64,000 nucleotides of DNA from Comamonas sp. KCTC 72670 (GCA_014656495.1 BNCN01000013.1:64814-128813); one strand, 5' to 3'. Positions 54,438 through 63,548 are shown, numbered from the stretch's first letter. The notes: generated by a model from the letters alone, not told the origin. A program made the numbers and translations.

Positions 54438-56180
54438 ATGATGCTGGCGAACAGACTGGCGACAGGTTCGAGGGTAGCAGTCGTGGGAGGCGGCATTGCC
54501 GGAGCGGGGCTTGCCGCCTCCCTCCTTTTCAACGGACGCGCACGCGGCCTCTCGCTGGACGTGCGCGTGTATTCAGGCGGCATGTCGGAGCGCACCGCAC
54601 CGCCGGCCGTGCTGACACCGGAGTGTCGCTCGCGCCTGGCGGCGCTGGGCTGCCGCATCCCTCCGGAGTGGCGGGCGCACGAGCTGCGCGGCGTGGAGAT
54701 CATCGCGGAGGGACGCCGTGAGCTGCTGAGCGCCGCGCCCGGTGGCCTGTGGGTGGTGGACGGCTGGCCCCAGGGCCTGGGCGGGCTCGAGCAGGTGCGC
54801 GACGTCCTCGCCACCGCGGCCAGCGCCCAGGGGGCCCGCTTCCTTCCCCGCCACGTCGAGCGCGTGGAGCGGCAGGCCCCCGCGCCGGACGCACCGGCCT
54901 CCGTGCGAGGCGCGGGCTCGCTGGTGGTGCGCGCCCAGGGCAGCGGCGACCGCTTCCACGCGGTGGCGCTGGCCTCGGGCGCCGGGCCGATGATGGGCGA
55001 CGCCTTCTTCAAGGGCTTCAAGCCCGCGCCCACGGTGGCCGCGGTCCAGGCGCGCCTGCGCCACGCCTCGCCGCGCCTGGAGCTCGCTCCGGTGGCGCGG
55101 CTGTGGATCGCCCCCCTGCCGTCCGTGGACGCGCTGTTCCTGCTGCCCGGCGCCAGCTCCGTGTACGCGCTGGCCTTCGGTCCGGCGGTGACGCCCGCGG
55201 ACCTGTGCCAGGTGCTGATGATGGCGGCGCGGGATGGCCTGGTGGAGGAAGGCTTCGAGCTGGCCGCCCTGGAGACCACCCGCCTTCCCTATGGCCCTGG
55301 CCGGACGCTGGTGGCGCCCGGGCAGATCGCGGTGGGCCCGGCGGCCTTCGGGCACCCGCTGCAGCTGGGGCTGTCGGAGACGCTGGCGTCGTGCAGCCGC
55401 GCCGCCGTGGCGCTGCTCGACGGCGGCCTGGATGTCGGGACGTTGGAGCGCCGCTACGTCCGCGAAGGACTGGGCGAGCTGCTGGAGGATGCGGCGGCGG
55501 GCGCCCGCACGATGACGTGGCTGCGCCGCGCCGGGCCTCGAGCGCCGGGCGCCTTCGTCAAGGCGCAGGGACGGCGGACGCTGGGCGGCACCTTTGGCGG
55601 TGGCGTGCTGGGCCTGAGCTCGCCCACGCCCATGGCGCTCCTGGGCGCCGCGCGGTGGGCGGGACTGAGGGAAGTGCTGGGCTCGTGGCTCCGCACCACC
55701 ATGGAGCCCGTCCCCACGGCGGTCCCCGAGCTGGAGCCGGACCTGTACTACGTGGTGGATGACGATCCGGACGCGCGGGACGCGCTGACGGCGCTGCTGG
55801 AGAGCACGGGCGCGAAGGTGGTGGCGTTCGCCGACGAGCTCGCCCTCTTCTGCGCCGTGGCGCGGCGGCCTCCCACGGCCATCATCCTGGACGTGGTGCT
55901 GCACTGGGTGGACGGGCTGCGGCTGGCCGAGGGCCTGAAGCAACACCCTCTCACCCGGGGCACCCGCGTGCTGGTGATGAGCGGCCTCAACCGGCCCCAC
56001 GTCCGGCAGCGCGCCCTGGACGCGGGGGCCGAGGCCTTCCTGCCCAAGCCCGTGGACCCGGACCGGCTGCTGCGCATCCTCACCGGACGCATTCCAGCGC
56101 CGCCCGAGATGGCGCCCGCTCCCGCGCCGGCGCTGTCGGAGACTTCACGGGAGCTCGCCGCGGACCGCTATGCGTCCTGA
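54438..56180 (+). CDS. FAD-dependent oxidoreductase-like protein fused to a C-terminal receiver domain
   Basis: 580 residues. The N-terminus has a dinucleotide-binding motif (VAVVGGGIAGAGLAASLL, about 13-30) and a flavin-monooxygenase/geranylgeranyl-reductase-like body to about 410. The C-terminus (about 436-555) is a complete receiver domain: VVDDDPD (Asp441-443), phospho-acceptor Asp485 (IILDVVL), Ser in VLVMSG and Lys537 (FLPKPVD). Flavoprotein-receiver fusions are rare. It lies directly downstream of a receiver-GGDEF gene, so redox or a flavin state may feed a phosphorelay. Enzymatic activity and substrate are unknown. The 3' end overlaps the convergent bestrophin-like gene by 13 bases. 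Confidence 0.85.
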   Translation: MMLANRLATGSRVAVVGGGIAGAGLAASLLFNGRARGLSLDVRVYSGGMSERTAPPAVLTPECRSRLAALGCRIPPEWRAHELRGVEIIAEGRRELLSAAPGGLWVVDGWPQGLGGLEQVRDVLATAASAQGARFLPRHVERVERQAPAPDAPASVRGAGSLVVRAQGSGDRFHAVALASGAGPMMGDAFFKGFKPAPTVAAVQARLRHASPRLELAPVARLWIAPLPSVDALFLLPGASSVYALAFGPAVTPADLCQVLMMAARDGLVEEGFELAALETTRLPYGPGRTLVAPGQIAVGPAAFGHPLQLGLSETLASCSRAAVALLDGGLDVGTLERRYVREGLGELLEDAAAGARTMTWLRRAGPRAPGAFVKAQGRRTLGGTFGGGVLGLSSPTPMALLGAARWAGLREVLGSWLRTTMEPVPTAVPELEPDLYYVVDDDPDARDALTALLESTGAKVVAFADELALFCAVARRPPTAIILDVVLHWVDGLRLAEGLKQHPLTRGTRVLVMSGLNRPHVRQRALDAGAEAFLPKPVDPDRLLRILTGRIPAPPEMAPAPAPALSETSRELAADRYAS

Positions 56181-57094
56181 GCGCCGGACGTGACGGCCAC
56201 GGTGGCGACCGGGGCGTGAACCGCCTCGGCGCTGTCGGGCATCAGCGCCTTGAGGTTGGCGCGGATCGTCTCGCTGATTCGCTCCAACGGCAGGTCGTTG
56301 TCGTCGTGGCCGAACGGGTCCTCGATCTCCACGCCGATCTCCTCGATGCCGAAGAAGATGTAGGCGACGATGAACGTGGCCAGCACCGTCAGCCAGCCGA
56401 ACGCGTCCACCAGCGCGAAGGGCAGCGTGTAGCAATAGACCATCAGCGCCCGGCGCAGGTGCATCATGTAGGCGAACGGAATCGGCGTCTTGTGGATGCG
56501 CTCGCAGCCGCCGATGTAGTCGATGAGCAGCTGGACGTTCTGATCGAGCTGCATCTGCACGTATTCGGGGTAGTACCCCCGCCGCCGCCCCTCATCGAGC
56601 ACGGCGGACATCTTCTGCGCCACGGCGAGCGGCACATGCTGGCTGCTCAGCACGGCGTTGGCTTCATCGCGCGGGAGCTCGGACGCCACCGGCCCCAAAT
56701 CCCTCTCCCCTCGAAGGTTGGCCGTCGCGGCATAGGGGAACGTGCTGATCCACCGCAGCAGCGTGCTGTAGAGGGCCGCGTCGTGGCGGATGAAGACGCC
56801 GGCGGCGCGGGCCAGGTTGCGCGTCTCGTTGACGATGCCGCCCCACAGCTTCCGGCCTTCCCAGAACCGGTCATAGGAGGCGTTGGTCCGGAAGACGAGC
56901 AGCAGGCTGAGGGAGATGCCCGCGAGCGTGTGCACCGTGGCCGGGATGTCCAGCGGCTTCAGGTAGCGGTGCCCTGCGGTGACGGCCACGGCCCACACCA
57001 CGCAGACCAGGACCCGCGCCACGATCTCGCGGACCATCGAACCGCGGAGGTAATGGAAGTAGCTCCACCAACGGTGCGGATCGTAGTCAATCAT
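56168..57094 (-). CDS. Bestrophin-family (UPF0187/YneE-like) membrane channel
   Basis: 308 residues starting MIDYDPHRWWSYFHYLRGSM. Two N-terminal and two C-terminal hydrophobic segments and the motifs LLVFRTNASYDRFWEGRKLWG and YIFFGIEEIGVEIEDPFG are typical of bacterial bestrophins, which form pentameric ion channels. The acidic IEDPFG motif near the pore-forming region is retained. The start ATG 57094 lies at the conserved N-terminus; extension to 57142 lacks similarity. Ion selectivity cannot be read from sequence. Confidence 0.92.
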   Translation of the reverse strand: MIDYDPHRWWSYFHYLRGSMVREIVARVLVCVVWAVAVTAGHRYLKPLDIPATVHTLAGISLSLLLVFRTNASYDRFWEGRKLWGGIVNETRNLARAAGVFIRHDAALYSTLLRWISTFPYAATANLRGERDLGPVASELPRDEANAVLSSQHVPLAVAQKMSAVLDEGRRRGYYPEYVQMQLDQNVQLLIDYIGGCERIHKTPIPFAYMMHLRRALMVYCYTLPFALVDAFGWLTVLATFIVAYIFFGIEEIGVEIEDPFGHDDNDLPLERISETIRANLKALMPDSAEAVHAPVATVAVTSGAQDA

Positions 57095-57141
57095 ATGGGC
57101 GCAGTGGCGCGTACGCTGCCGCGCCACCGCCGGGCATGGCA

Positions 57142-57193
57142 AGCGCCTTCGCAGGGGGGCGCTCAGGAAGCGTCCATCCCTGACGAAGGCGCT
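57142..57193 (-). terminator. Large hairpin downstream of the HdeD-like gene
   Basis: AGCGCCTTCG plus CAGGG (57142-57156) pairs with CCCTG and CGAAGGCGCT (57178-57193) over 15 base pairs with one bulged A. It lies between the HdeD-like stop (57215) and the bestrophin start (57094) on the minus strand, so it probably terminates the former. Confidence 0.55.
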
Positions 57194-57214
57194 GTGCGAA
57201 CGCCCGCTCGCCCG

Positions 57215-57832
57215 TCAGCGGGCGATGTGGGCAGGCGTCGCCGGTCCCCCCGAGCGGAGCACGCGGCGCACCGTCAGCGCCCCCGCCATCAGGGCCACCC
57301 CCCGGAAGAAGATGCCGATACCCACCAGCGTCCCCACCAGCCAGACGGCGGAGATGGGCCACTGCCGCATCACCAGGATGCCCAGGAAGATGGACACCGC
57401 GCCGTAGAAGAAGTCCCAGCCCCACCGGGGGTATCGGTCCATCACCGAGGTGATGGCGTGGAAGAGCCCGCTGGCGAAGAAGTAGCCGGCGAGCAGCAGG
57501 GTCATCGCGCCCAGCCCCGCCGCCGGGTACACGAGGACGAAGAGGCCCACGACGACGGAGAGGATGCCGCCCAGCAGGTACAGCCAGAAGGGGCCACCGG
57601 ACTTGCGCTCCCGGAAGGCGGAGATGATTTCCATCACCCCCGCGCCCGCCAGCAACGCGCCGAACAAGATGGCCGACACCAGGCTGGTGAAGAAGGCCGC
57701 GCCCAGCGCGACGATGCCCAGGATCATCGTCAACAATCCCAGGATGAAGGGGCCACCCCAGGCGGCCGAGTTCACCCTCGGCGTCACAGCGGGGTTGAGG
57801 ACTTCCGGTTTGCGTTCATCGGTGAAGGCCAT
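57215..57832 (-). CDS. HdeD/DUF308-family membrane protein
   Basis: 205 residues with about six transmembrane helices (FILGLLTMILGIVALGAAFF; LVSAILFGALLAGAGVMEII; LYLLGGILSVVVGLFVLVYP; MTLLLAGYFFASGLFHAI; FFYGAVSIFLGILVM; VWLVGTLVGIGIFFRGVALM). The helix pairs carrying the GxxxxxxG-type DUF308 repeats match the HdeD acid-resistance membrane family. Function outside enterobacteria is undefined. The start ATG 57832 has GGGAG at good spacing. Confidence 0.88.
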   Translation of the reverse strand: MAFTDERKPEVLNPAVTPRVNSAAWGGPFILGLLTMILGIVALGAAFFTSLVSAILFGALLAGAGVMEIISAFRERKSGGPFWLYLLGGILSVVVGLFVLVYPAAGLGAMTLLLAGYFFASGLFHAITSVMDRYPRWGWDFFYGAVSIFLGILVMRQWPISAVWLVGTLVGIGIFFRGVALMAGALTVRRVLRSGGPATPAHIAR

Positions 57833-57991
57833 GACGATTGCTCCCGAGGTGTGAGCACCAGGGTGGCCGGGCAGACACATCCGTCGAAGCCTCGGCACAT
57901 CCACCATCGAACGTGGGCTCCGGGACGGAGCGCGACAACGCTCGCCGGCCCCGCTTCGCCCCCCGCCTGCCCCACCCGAATGGACGGGCCC

Positions 57992-58930
57992 CTACTTCGC
58001 GGCGCTGGCGACCTCCCGCGCGAGCGCCTCCTCGTACGGCGGCGACAGGAAGACGGCCCCCGGCTCCTTGCGGAACCACGTCAGCTGGCGCTTGGCGTAG
58101 CGGCGCGTCTCCTGCGCGGTGTCATGAATGGCCTCGGCCTCGGACATCCGGCCCTCCACGACGGCGCGCGCCTGCACGTAGCCCACGCTGCGCATGGGGG
58201 CAGCCTCGGCGTAGCCCCGCGCCAACAGCGCCCGCGTCTCCTCCACGAGCCCCCGCGCGAACAGCCCCTGCGTCCGGGCGTTGATGAGGCGGTACAGCGC
58301 GTCGCGCGGCGGTGAGAGGACGAACAGCCGGAAAGAATAGCGGTCCGGCGCGAAGGCGTGGGCCCGCCGGAACTCCGACGCGGGGACGCCCGTCTGGGCG
58401 TGAATCTCCAGCGCGCGGATGACGCGGACCAGGTCCTGAGGCGGCAGCTTCGCCGCCGTCTCTGGATCCACCTCCGCCAGCTTGCGGTGGACCGCCTCAC
58501 GGCCCGCCTCCAGCGCGAGCGCCTCCAACTCCACCCTCAACGCGGGCAAGGCCCCGGGCGCCTCGAGCACGCCGTGCAACAGCACGCGCAGGTACAGGCC
58601 CGTGCCCCCCACGACGAACACGGGCCGCCCGCGCGCGGCAATCGCCTCGATGACGGCGTCCGCGCGCCGCTGGTACTCGACGGCGGAGAACGGCTCCATC
58701 GGGTCCACGGCGGACACCAGGTGGTGGGGCACCGCGGCCAGCTCCTCCTCGGAGGGCTTCGCCGTCCCGATGTCGAAGTGCCGGTACACCTGCTGCGAAT
58801 CCGCGCTGACAATCTCCCCGCCGGCCCGGCGCGCCAGCTCGATGGCCAGCGCCGTCTTCCCCGAGGCAGTGGGCCCGGCAATCACCGTCAGCGCGGGCCG
58901 TGGCGAGCCCCCCCCTTCCCCCTCACGCAT
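57992..58930 (-). CDS. miaA: tRNA dimethylallyltransferase
   Basis: 312 residues. It transfers dimethylallyl from DMAPP to A37 of tRNAs reading UNN codons. Signatures: P-loop GPTASGKT near residue 19, IVSADSQQVYRHFDIGTAKP and FVVGGTGLYLRVLLHG. The start ATG 58930 overlaps the preceding HPr-kinase-like stop by eight bases, so it is translationally coupled to a gene set of unrelated appearance. A longer frame to 59074 is overlap only. Confidence 0.96.
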   Translation of the reverse strand: MREGEGGGSPRPALTVIAGPTASGKTALAIELARRAGGEIVSADSQQVYRHFDIGTAKPSEEELAAVPHHLVSAVDPMEPFSAVEYQRRADAVIEAIAARGRPVFVVGGTGLYLRVLLHGVLEAPGALPALRVELEALALEAGREAVHRKLAEVDPETAAKLPPQDLVRVIRALEIHAQTGVPASEFRRAHAFAPDRYSFRLFVLSPPRDALYRLINARTQGLFARGLVEETRALLARGYAEAAPMRSVGYVQARAVVEGRMSEAEAIHDTAQETRRYAKRQLTWFRKEPGAVFLSPPYEEALAREVASAAK

Positions 58931-59798
58931 GCCCCAGCGCTCCCTGGAGGACCGTGGCCGCGGACGCATCCCGCGCGAAGACGAGCCGCACCGGCGCCAC
59001 CTCCGACAGCAACCGCCCCGCGGCGGCGAGCAACCCACCCCGCCCGGCCGGCGTCGCCTCGGGCAGCAGTGCATTCAGCAACAACATCCGTCCCACCTCA
59101 CCCGCCGGCTGAGCCTCCCACCGGGAGGCGGCATCCCAGGCCAGCGTGCCCACGGCCGTCAACCGCGCCTCGACGGGCTGCCCCACATTCCAGGGCGTCC
59201 CCGCCACGCGCCACCCGTCCCCCGGCGCGGGCCAGACGGCCACCAGCTCGTCGGACAATGTCTGGCCACCGGAACCACCCCAGAGCGCGCCGAGCGTGCT
59301 CTTCCCCGCGCCCGAATTCCCGGTGAACAGCGCCGCGCGGCCCTGGTGCGCGATGGCCACCCCGTGGACGAGCAGCCCGCCCCTGCGAGCCAGCGCCCGC
59401 GCGAGCATCACCTTCAGCACCGTCTCGATGGGGAACCGGCCATGCCCCACGACGTGGGCCTGGAGCCCCTCCGCGGACAACGTGGCCTCGTAGTCCTCCC
59501 CGGAGAGCCCCACGCCGCCGTCCGAGAGCCGCGACGTCCGCGGCAAGGTGCGCACCGACGGCGCGGGACGCGGCTCGGCGGGGAGCTCCACTCGAAGGCG
59601 CGCCGCCCCTTCACCGGCGACCTCCCGTGACACCCCGAACCGGGAGAACAGGCGCCCGAGCGCGTCGAGCCCATGCGCCTCGAGGGCCTCCACCACGACC
59701 GGCCAACCCGCGATGCGAAGGCAGAGCTCCGTCCGCGCCAACGTGCCTTCCGGCGGAAGGCTCAGGGAATGCACTCCGACTCGCCGGGAATCTGGCAC
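58923..59798 (-). CDS. HPr kinase-like P-loop protein
   Basis: Up to 291 residues. The C-terminal half has the HPr kinase/phosphorylase-like catalytic layout: LLVHGVAIAHQGRAALFTG, P-loop GNSGAGKST (Lys166) and a TLSDELVAVW segment. The N-terminal half is an unrelated small domain. Homologues of this shortened type occur near PqqD-like genes and in lasso-peptide clusters, where some act as kinases on the precursor peptide. The start is uncertain: GTG 59798 or GTG 59774, both overlapping the small peptide gene out of frame. It ends overlapping miaA. Substrate inferred only from context. Confidence 0.82.
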   Translation of the reverse strand: MPDSRRVGVHSLSLPPEGTLARTELCLRIAGWPVVVEALEAHGLDALGRLFSRFGVSREVAGEGAARLRVELPAEPRPAPSVRTLPRTSRLSDGGVGLSGEDYEATLSAEGLQAHVVGHGRFPIETVLKVMLARALARRGGLLVHGVAIAHQGRAALFTGNSGAGKSTLGALWGGSGGQTLSDELVAVWPAPGDGWRVAGTPWNVGQPVEARLTAVGTLAWDAASRWEAQPAGEVGRMLLLNALLPEATPAGRGGLLAAAGRLLSEVAPVRLVFARDASAATVLQGALGHA

Positions 59799-59941
59799 TG
59801 GGAGATTTGTGCCAGCGCCACGAAGGGCTGCGCCCAGAGGATGGCCGGCGCCTCATAGGCGCGTCCCGTGACGGGCGGAGGAGTCGGGGCCGTGTCGGGA
59901 GTCATGGGGTGCTCGGGCGAAGAAGGAGGAACGGGCTTCAC
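59762..59941 (-). CDS. Small Cys-containing peptide, candidate RiPP precursor
   Basis: 47 residues from ATG 59905, or 59 from GTG 59941, which overlaps the preceding stop as GTGA. No known domain. A Pro/Thr-rich start is followed by a YEAPAIL motif, matching the YxxPxL/I pattern recognised by PqqD-like RRE domains in lasso and related RiPP leaders, then WAQPFVALAQ and a C-terminal tail CQIPGESECIP with two cysteines. It sits between a large exported protein and an HPr-kinase-like gene and two genes downstream of a PqqD-like gene. The precursor role is inferred from size, motif and neighbours. The ribosome-binding site is weak. Confidence 0.6.
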   Translation of the reverse strand: MKPVPPSSPEHPMTPDTAPTPPPVTGRAYEAPAILWAQPFVALAQISQCQIPGESECIP

Positions 59942-62900
59942 GGGAAGGGTACCGGGAACGCGCAGATACGACCATCCTCGGAGCCCACATGCAGGCGGCC
60001 CACGGTGTGGTCGACGGTGGGAGTCCCGATTCGCTGCGCGCCGCCAATGGCGACCTGGCGGGAGTCGGCGCCGTCATGCAGCTCCAGCTGGTGGACCTGC
60101 CCGTCGGAGCTGCCAACGTAGATGTGGGCCACCCCATTCCGGTTGAACGAGAATGTCCCGGACGGCGAGGCAACGGGGGTGCTCCAGCGCAGCGTCGGGG
60201 GCGAGTTGGCCGCCCCGGTGACGTCGTACAGCGCGACCCGCCCGGCGGACAGGCTGGCCACGAAGCCCCCGCCCTGGGGCCGCACGAAGCTGGTGAAGGC
60301 GGGCGTGCTCGGCGAGGGACGCGTCGTCACGGGCAGGCTCCATGCCAGCTGCGCGGTCGCCACGTCCACGCCGTGGACGCTGCCGTTGCTGTCCGTCACC
60401 AGGATCAGGTTGCTGTACGCGTTGCGCACCAGGCTCAGCTCGACGTCGCCCACGGGAAGCTGGGCAAGCTGCTGGCCATTCAGCGTGTTCAGCACGCGCA
60501 GCGTGTTCACCGAGCCCGCGTGGGAGCGCGTGGCCACGAAGAGCCGGTTGGTGGTGTAGTCCACCACCATGCCCCCGGCCACCATGCCCAGGTTGCCCGG
60601 GCGGTACGTCCAGACGACGGCGCCCGTGGCGGCGTTCAGGGCCACCACCCGGTTCTGCGAGGCGTTCGAAAGCCGCGTGGCGAAGAAGACCAGGTCGCGG
60701 TTGGGGTGCGCGGACCGGTAGGCCGCGTTCGCGTAGTCGAAGAGCTGCGTGACGGGGAACGACTGGATGGTGCCAATGGGCTGGCCGCCGTTGTCCCAGC
60801 GCCACAGCACCTGGCCCGTCTCGGCGTGGAGCGCGCTGGCCACCCCACCCTGGTCGCCCACGAGGATGTACTGCCCGGAGCGGCCATGCAGGGGGACCAC
60901 GGGGAAGCGGCTGCCAATGAGGCCCGACAGCGGACGCGGGCGCCAGCGCTCGGCGCCGTCCTGGGACGGGTTCGTCACCTGGGTGAGGTTGGCCACCACG
61001 GAGTCGTTGAAGGCGCTGAAGATGCCCGCGCCCAGCTCGGTGATGGGCTGCTGCGAGGCATTCAGGCCCACCGAGTAGCACCACAGCGGCGCCGCGCCCA
61101 CGCGGGCCCGCGGCGTGGCCACCAGGGCCGCGGACGTGGGCTGGTTGCCCGTCGAGTACCCCCGCGCGTCATCCATGTTGAAGACGCGGTAGTAGTAGGT
61201 GGTGCCGTTGGTCACCAACGTATCGGTGAACGTGGTGGCGGCGCCCGTCTCGTCCGCGAACACGACCTGCGCGTTCCCCAGCGTCGCGCCCGCCGTGTAG
61301 CGCAGGCCCGGGATGGGTGAGGTGTTCGGGGCCTGGCCGACCGCGCGCGCGATGACCGCGCCGCGATGCACCGCCGGGTTGTCCCACGTGAGCGTCACGC
61401 TGCCATCGCGCGCCACCCCCGTCAGCCGCGCCACTTCCGGCGGGAAGCCCACCAGCAGCGTGATCGGGGCTTCAACGCGAATGGCCGGGCCGCCGTAGTC
61501 GTCGATGAGGTGGAAGCGGTGGCGGAACGTCGTCGCGCCCGACAGCGACGGACCCGAGCCGAAGTTCGAGTACGTCACCGTGAAGGAGCGCTCACCATTC
61601 ACGGGGATGCCGGTGGCGTTCGTGGACTCCCAGGTGAGGCCCCGCGTGTTGTTGGCGGCCAGGCGCCAGCCCGCGGGCGCCGCCGAGGCGTTGGCGATGG
61701 TGAAGTAGTTGAGCGCCGGCCGCAGCAGCGTGACCTCGTGCAGCGGCATGGGGCCCCGGTTCTGGAGGGTGTAGGTGATGGAGCGGCCCGTGGCGTTGGC
61801 GGCCACCGCGTTGACGTTCATGCGCACGCGGTGCAGCACCACCTGCCCTCGCTTCGAGTCCACCACGTTCGACGTCACCGCCGCGCCGTTCCGCGTGGCA
61901 TCCACCTGCCCCCGGAAGGCGTAGTCCGCGAACTGCGTGCCCGACACCTGGTACGTCCAGACGAAGTGCGCGGAGGCCCCCGGGTCCAGCCGGGGAACAC
62001 TCACGGGTGACGGACCCGACACGGGCGTCGCGGCGGCCGAGCCCGTGAACACCGGCGGCCTCGGCGTGACGTTCAGGAAGGTGTCCGTGGCGGAGGGGTT
62101 CGTCACCGTCATCCGGACGCTCACCGTCTCGCCCGAGAACGCGTCCACGGTGTCCACGTCCAGGGCCACGGGCAGCGCGCCCACGTTGACCATCCGGGTG
62201 TCGGCCACCGGCGAGACGACGTTGCCCGAGCCGTTGACGCCGCGCACCTGGGCCACCAGCGTCCCCGGGGTGGTCGTCCTCGCGCGCGCGGAGTACACCC
62301 CCGCGTTGCGGCTGGCGAGGTTCCACCGGAACGACGCAGGCTCCAGGTCCATCACCTGGAACGAGACGGCGCCCGCGCCCGTGGAGGGCCCTTCGATGGT
62401 GGTGTTGTTCTGCGACGTGCCCGTGCGGTTCTCGACCACCATGCGCGCGTCGATGTCACCGCCCACGCCCATGACGCTCGGCTGCACCGACACATCCGTG
62501 GCCAGGCCGGAGCGCGACCAGCTCGAGCCCGACCCATTCACCGCCGTGGTGAAGTCGCCGCCCGCGCAGGTGTCGCGTGCCCGGGTGAAGGTGGAGCCGA
62601 AGCGCTCGTTGTTCTGGTCGCTGTTCGAGACCGGCGGCACCATCCGCAGCGTGAAGCGCGCCGTCTGGTCCTGCCCCAGGCCATAGGGGCCGCTGCCGTT
62701 GCAGGGCGCCAGGTTGTAGAAGATGACCCACCGCTCGGTGGCGATGTAGTCCACCCGCCACCCCGGCGGCGCGCTCGTGGACAGCAGCACGTAGCCGGAC
62801 GGCAGCTCGAAGGTCATCTCGTTGATGGTGCGGAAGAACAACGACCAGTTGTAGGTGTTGTTGCGCACGTCGACGGTCAGCTCGGAGGCCTCGTCCATGA

Positions 62901-63033
62901 CCACGCGGGGCCGGGAGTCCCCGGGCTGCGCGACGGTGGTGATGGCGGCGGTCGGGAACATCGACTGCGCCCACCCGAGCGTGGGCGTCAACATCGCGAC
63001 GGCGGCGGCGAGGCGGACGGAGGAGTGGCGCAT
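59938..63033 (-). CDS. Large exported protein with beta-sandwich, fibronectin-like and beta-propeller domains
   Basis: 1031 residues. Signal peptide MRHSSVRLAAAVAMLTPTLGWAQ. Residues about 30-270 and 270-560 are beta-rich, with CARDB/DUF11-like repeats (VSVRMTVTNPSATDTFLNV; ITYTLQNRGPMPLHEVTLL). Around 570-660 is a fibronectin-III-like domain (GSVTLTWDNPAV; TYYYRVFNMDD). The C-terminal 330 residues form a quinoprotein-like beta-propeller with repeats such as ASALHAETGQVLWRW and VVALNAATGAVVWTY. Asn/Thr/Ser content is higher than in neighbours. It is probably secreted or surface-bound. Neighbours suggest a link to a modified peptide; the function is unknown. Confidence 0.85.
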   Translation of the reverse strand: MRHSSVRLAAAVAMLTPTLGWAQSMFPTAAITTVAQPGDSRPRVVMDEASELTVDVRNNTYNWSLFFRTINEMTFELPSGYVLLSTSAPPGWRVDYIATERWVIFYNLAPCNGSGPYGLGQDQTARFTLRMVPPVSNSDQNNERFGSTFTRARDTCAGGDFTTAVNGSGSSWSRSGLATDVSVQPSVMGVGGDIDARMVVENRTGTSQNNTTIEGPSTGAGAVSFQVMDLEPASFRWNLASRNAGVYSARARTTTPGTLVAQVRGVNGSGNVVSPVADTRMVNVGALPVALDVDTVDAFSGETVSVRMTVTNPSATDTFLNVTPRPPVFTGSAAATPVSGPSPVSVPRLDPGASAHFVWTYQVSGTQFADYAFRGQVDATRNGAAVTSNVVDSKRGQVVLHRVRMNVNAVAANATGRSITYTLQNRGPMPLHEVTLLRPALNYFTIANASAAPAGWRLAANNTRGLTWESTNATGIPVNGERSFTVTYSNFGSGPSLSGATTFRHRFHLIDDYGGPAIRVEAPITLLVGFPPEVARLTGVARDGSVTLTWDNPAVHRGAVIARAVGQAPNTSPIPGLRYTAGATLGNAQVVFADETGAATTFTDTLVTNGTTYYYRVFNMDDARGYSTGNQPTSAALVATPRARVGAAPLWCYSVGLNASQQPITELGAGIFSAFNDSVVANLTQVTNPSQDGAERWRPRPLSGLIGSRFPVVPLHGRSGQYILVGDQGGVASALHAETGQVLWRWDNGGQPIGTIQSFPVTQLFDYANAAYRSAHPNRDLVFFATRLSNASQNRVVALNAATGAVVWTYRPGNLGMVAGGMVVDYTTNRLFVATRSHAGSVNTLRVLNTLNGQQLAQLPVGDVELSLVRNAYSNLILVTDSNGSVHGVDVATAQLAWSLPVTTRPSPSTPAFTSFVRPQGGGFVASLSAGRVALYDVTGAANSPPTLRWSTPVASPSGTFSFNRNGVAHIYVGSSDGQVHQLELHDGADSRQVAIGGAQRIGTPTVDHTVGRLHVGSEDGRICAFPVPFP

Positions 63034-63044
63034 GGACAAGGGCC

Positions 63045-63548
63045 TCACGGGTCCAGGGTGAAGGAAGCCGCCGTCAGGGGCTCCCCGTCGAGGAAGAAGC
63101 GCGCCTCCCACGTCCCGCTCATGCCGGAGGTGGCCACGGCCGTCCCGGCCACGGGCAGCGAGAAGCGGACCGTGCGGGACTCCTCCACGAGGGCATCCAG
63201 CTCGGTGGTCCGCCGCTCATACGGGAGGCCCGACGGCGGCACGAACTCCACGGACACCTTGCGCCGGCCTCGAACGCCGGTGACCGTCAGGTCGACGTCC
63301 ACCTGCTCCATCGACAGTCCACCCCGGCGGTGCTCATCCAGCCCGATGAACGTGGCCTCGCCCAGGGGAATCACGGGCGGAGGCGGCCGCGCGCCAATGT
63401 CCACGGGGGGCGGCAACACGTCCGTGGGCTCCAGCGGATCCGCGTCCTGGGTCGGCGGCGTGCGAACCGGGGCATAGGGCGCGACGCCCGCCTCCGTGCA
63501 CGCGGCCAGCAACACCGCCGCCGACAGGAACGCCAGGCGAATTCGCAT
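63045..63548 (-). CDS. Putative lipoprotein with beta-sandwich domain
   Basis: 167 residues. Lipoprotein signal MRIRLAFLSAAVLLAAC gives acylated Cys17. A Pro-rich linker (about 20-60) leads to a beta-sandwich-like domain (GEATFIGLDEHRRGGL; DVDLTVTGVRGRRKVSVEF; GMSGTWEARFFLDGEPL). No known family recognised. It overlaps the PqqD-like stop by one base (TGATG) and is followed after 11 bases by the large exported protein, so it belongs to the same operon, likely as an envelope partner. Confidence 0.82.
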   Translation of the reverse strand: MRIRLAFLSAAVLLAACTEAGVAPYAPVRTPPTQDADPLEPTDVLPPPVDIGARPPPPVIPLGEATFIGLDEHRRGGLSMEQVDVDLTVTGVRGRRKVSVEFVPPSGLPYERRTTELDALVEESRTVRFSLPVAGTAVATSGMSGTWEARFFLDGEPLTAASFTLDP

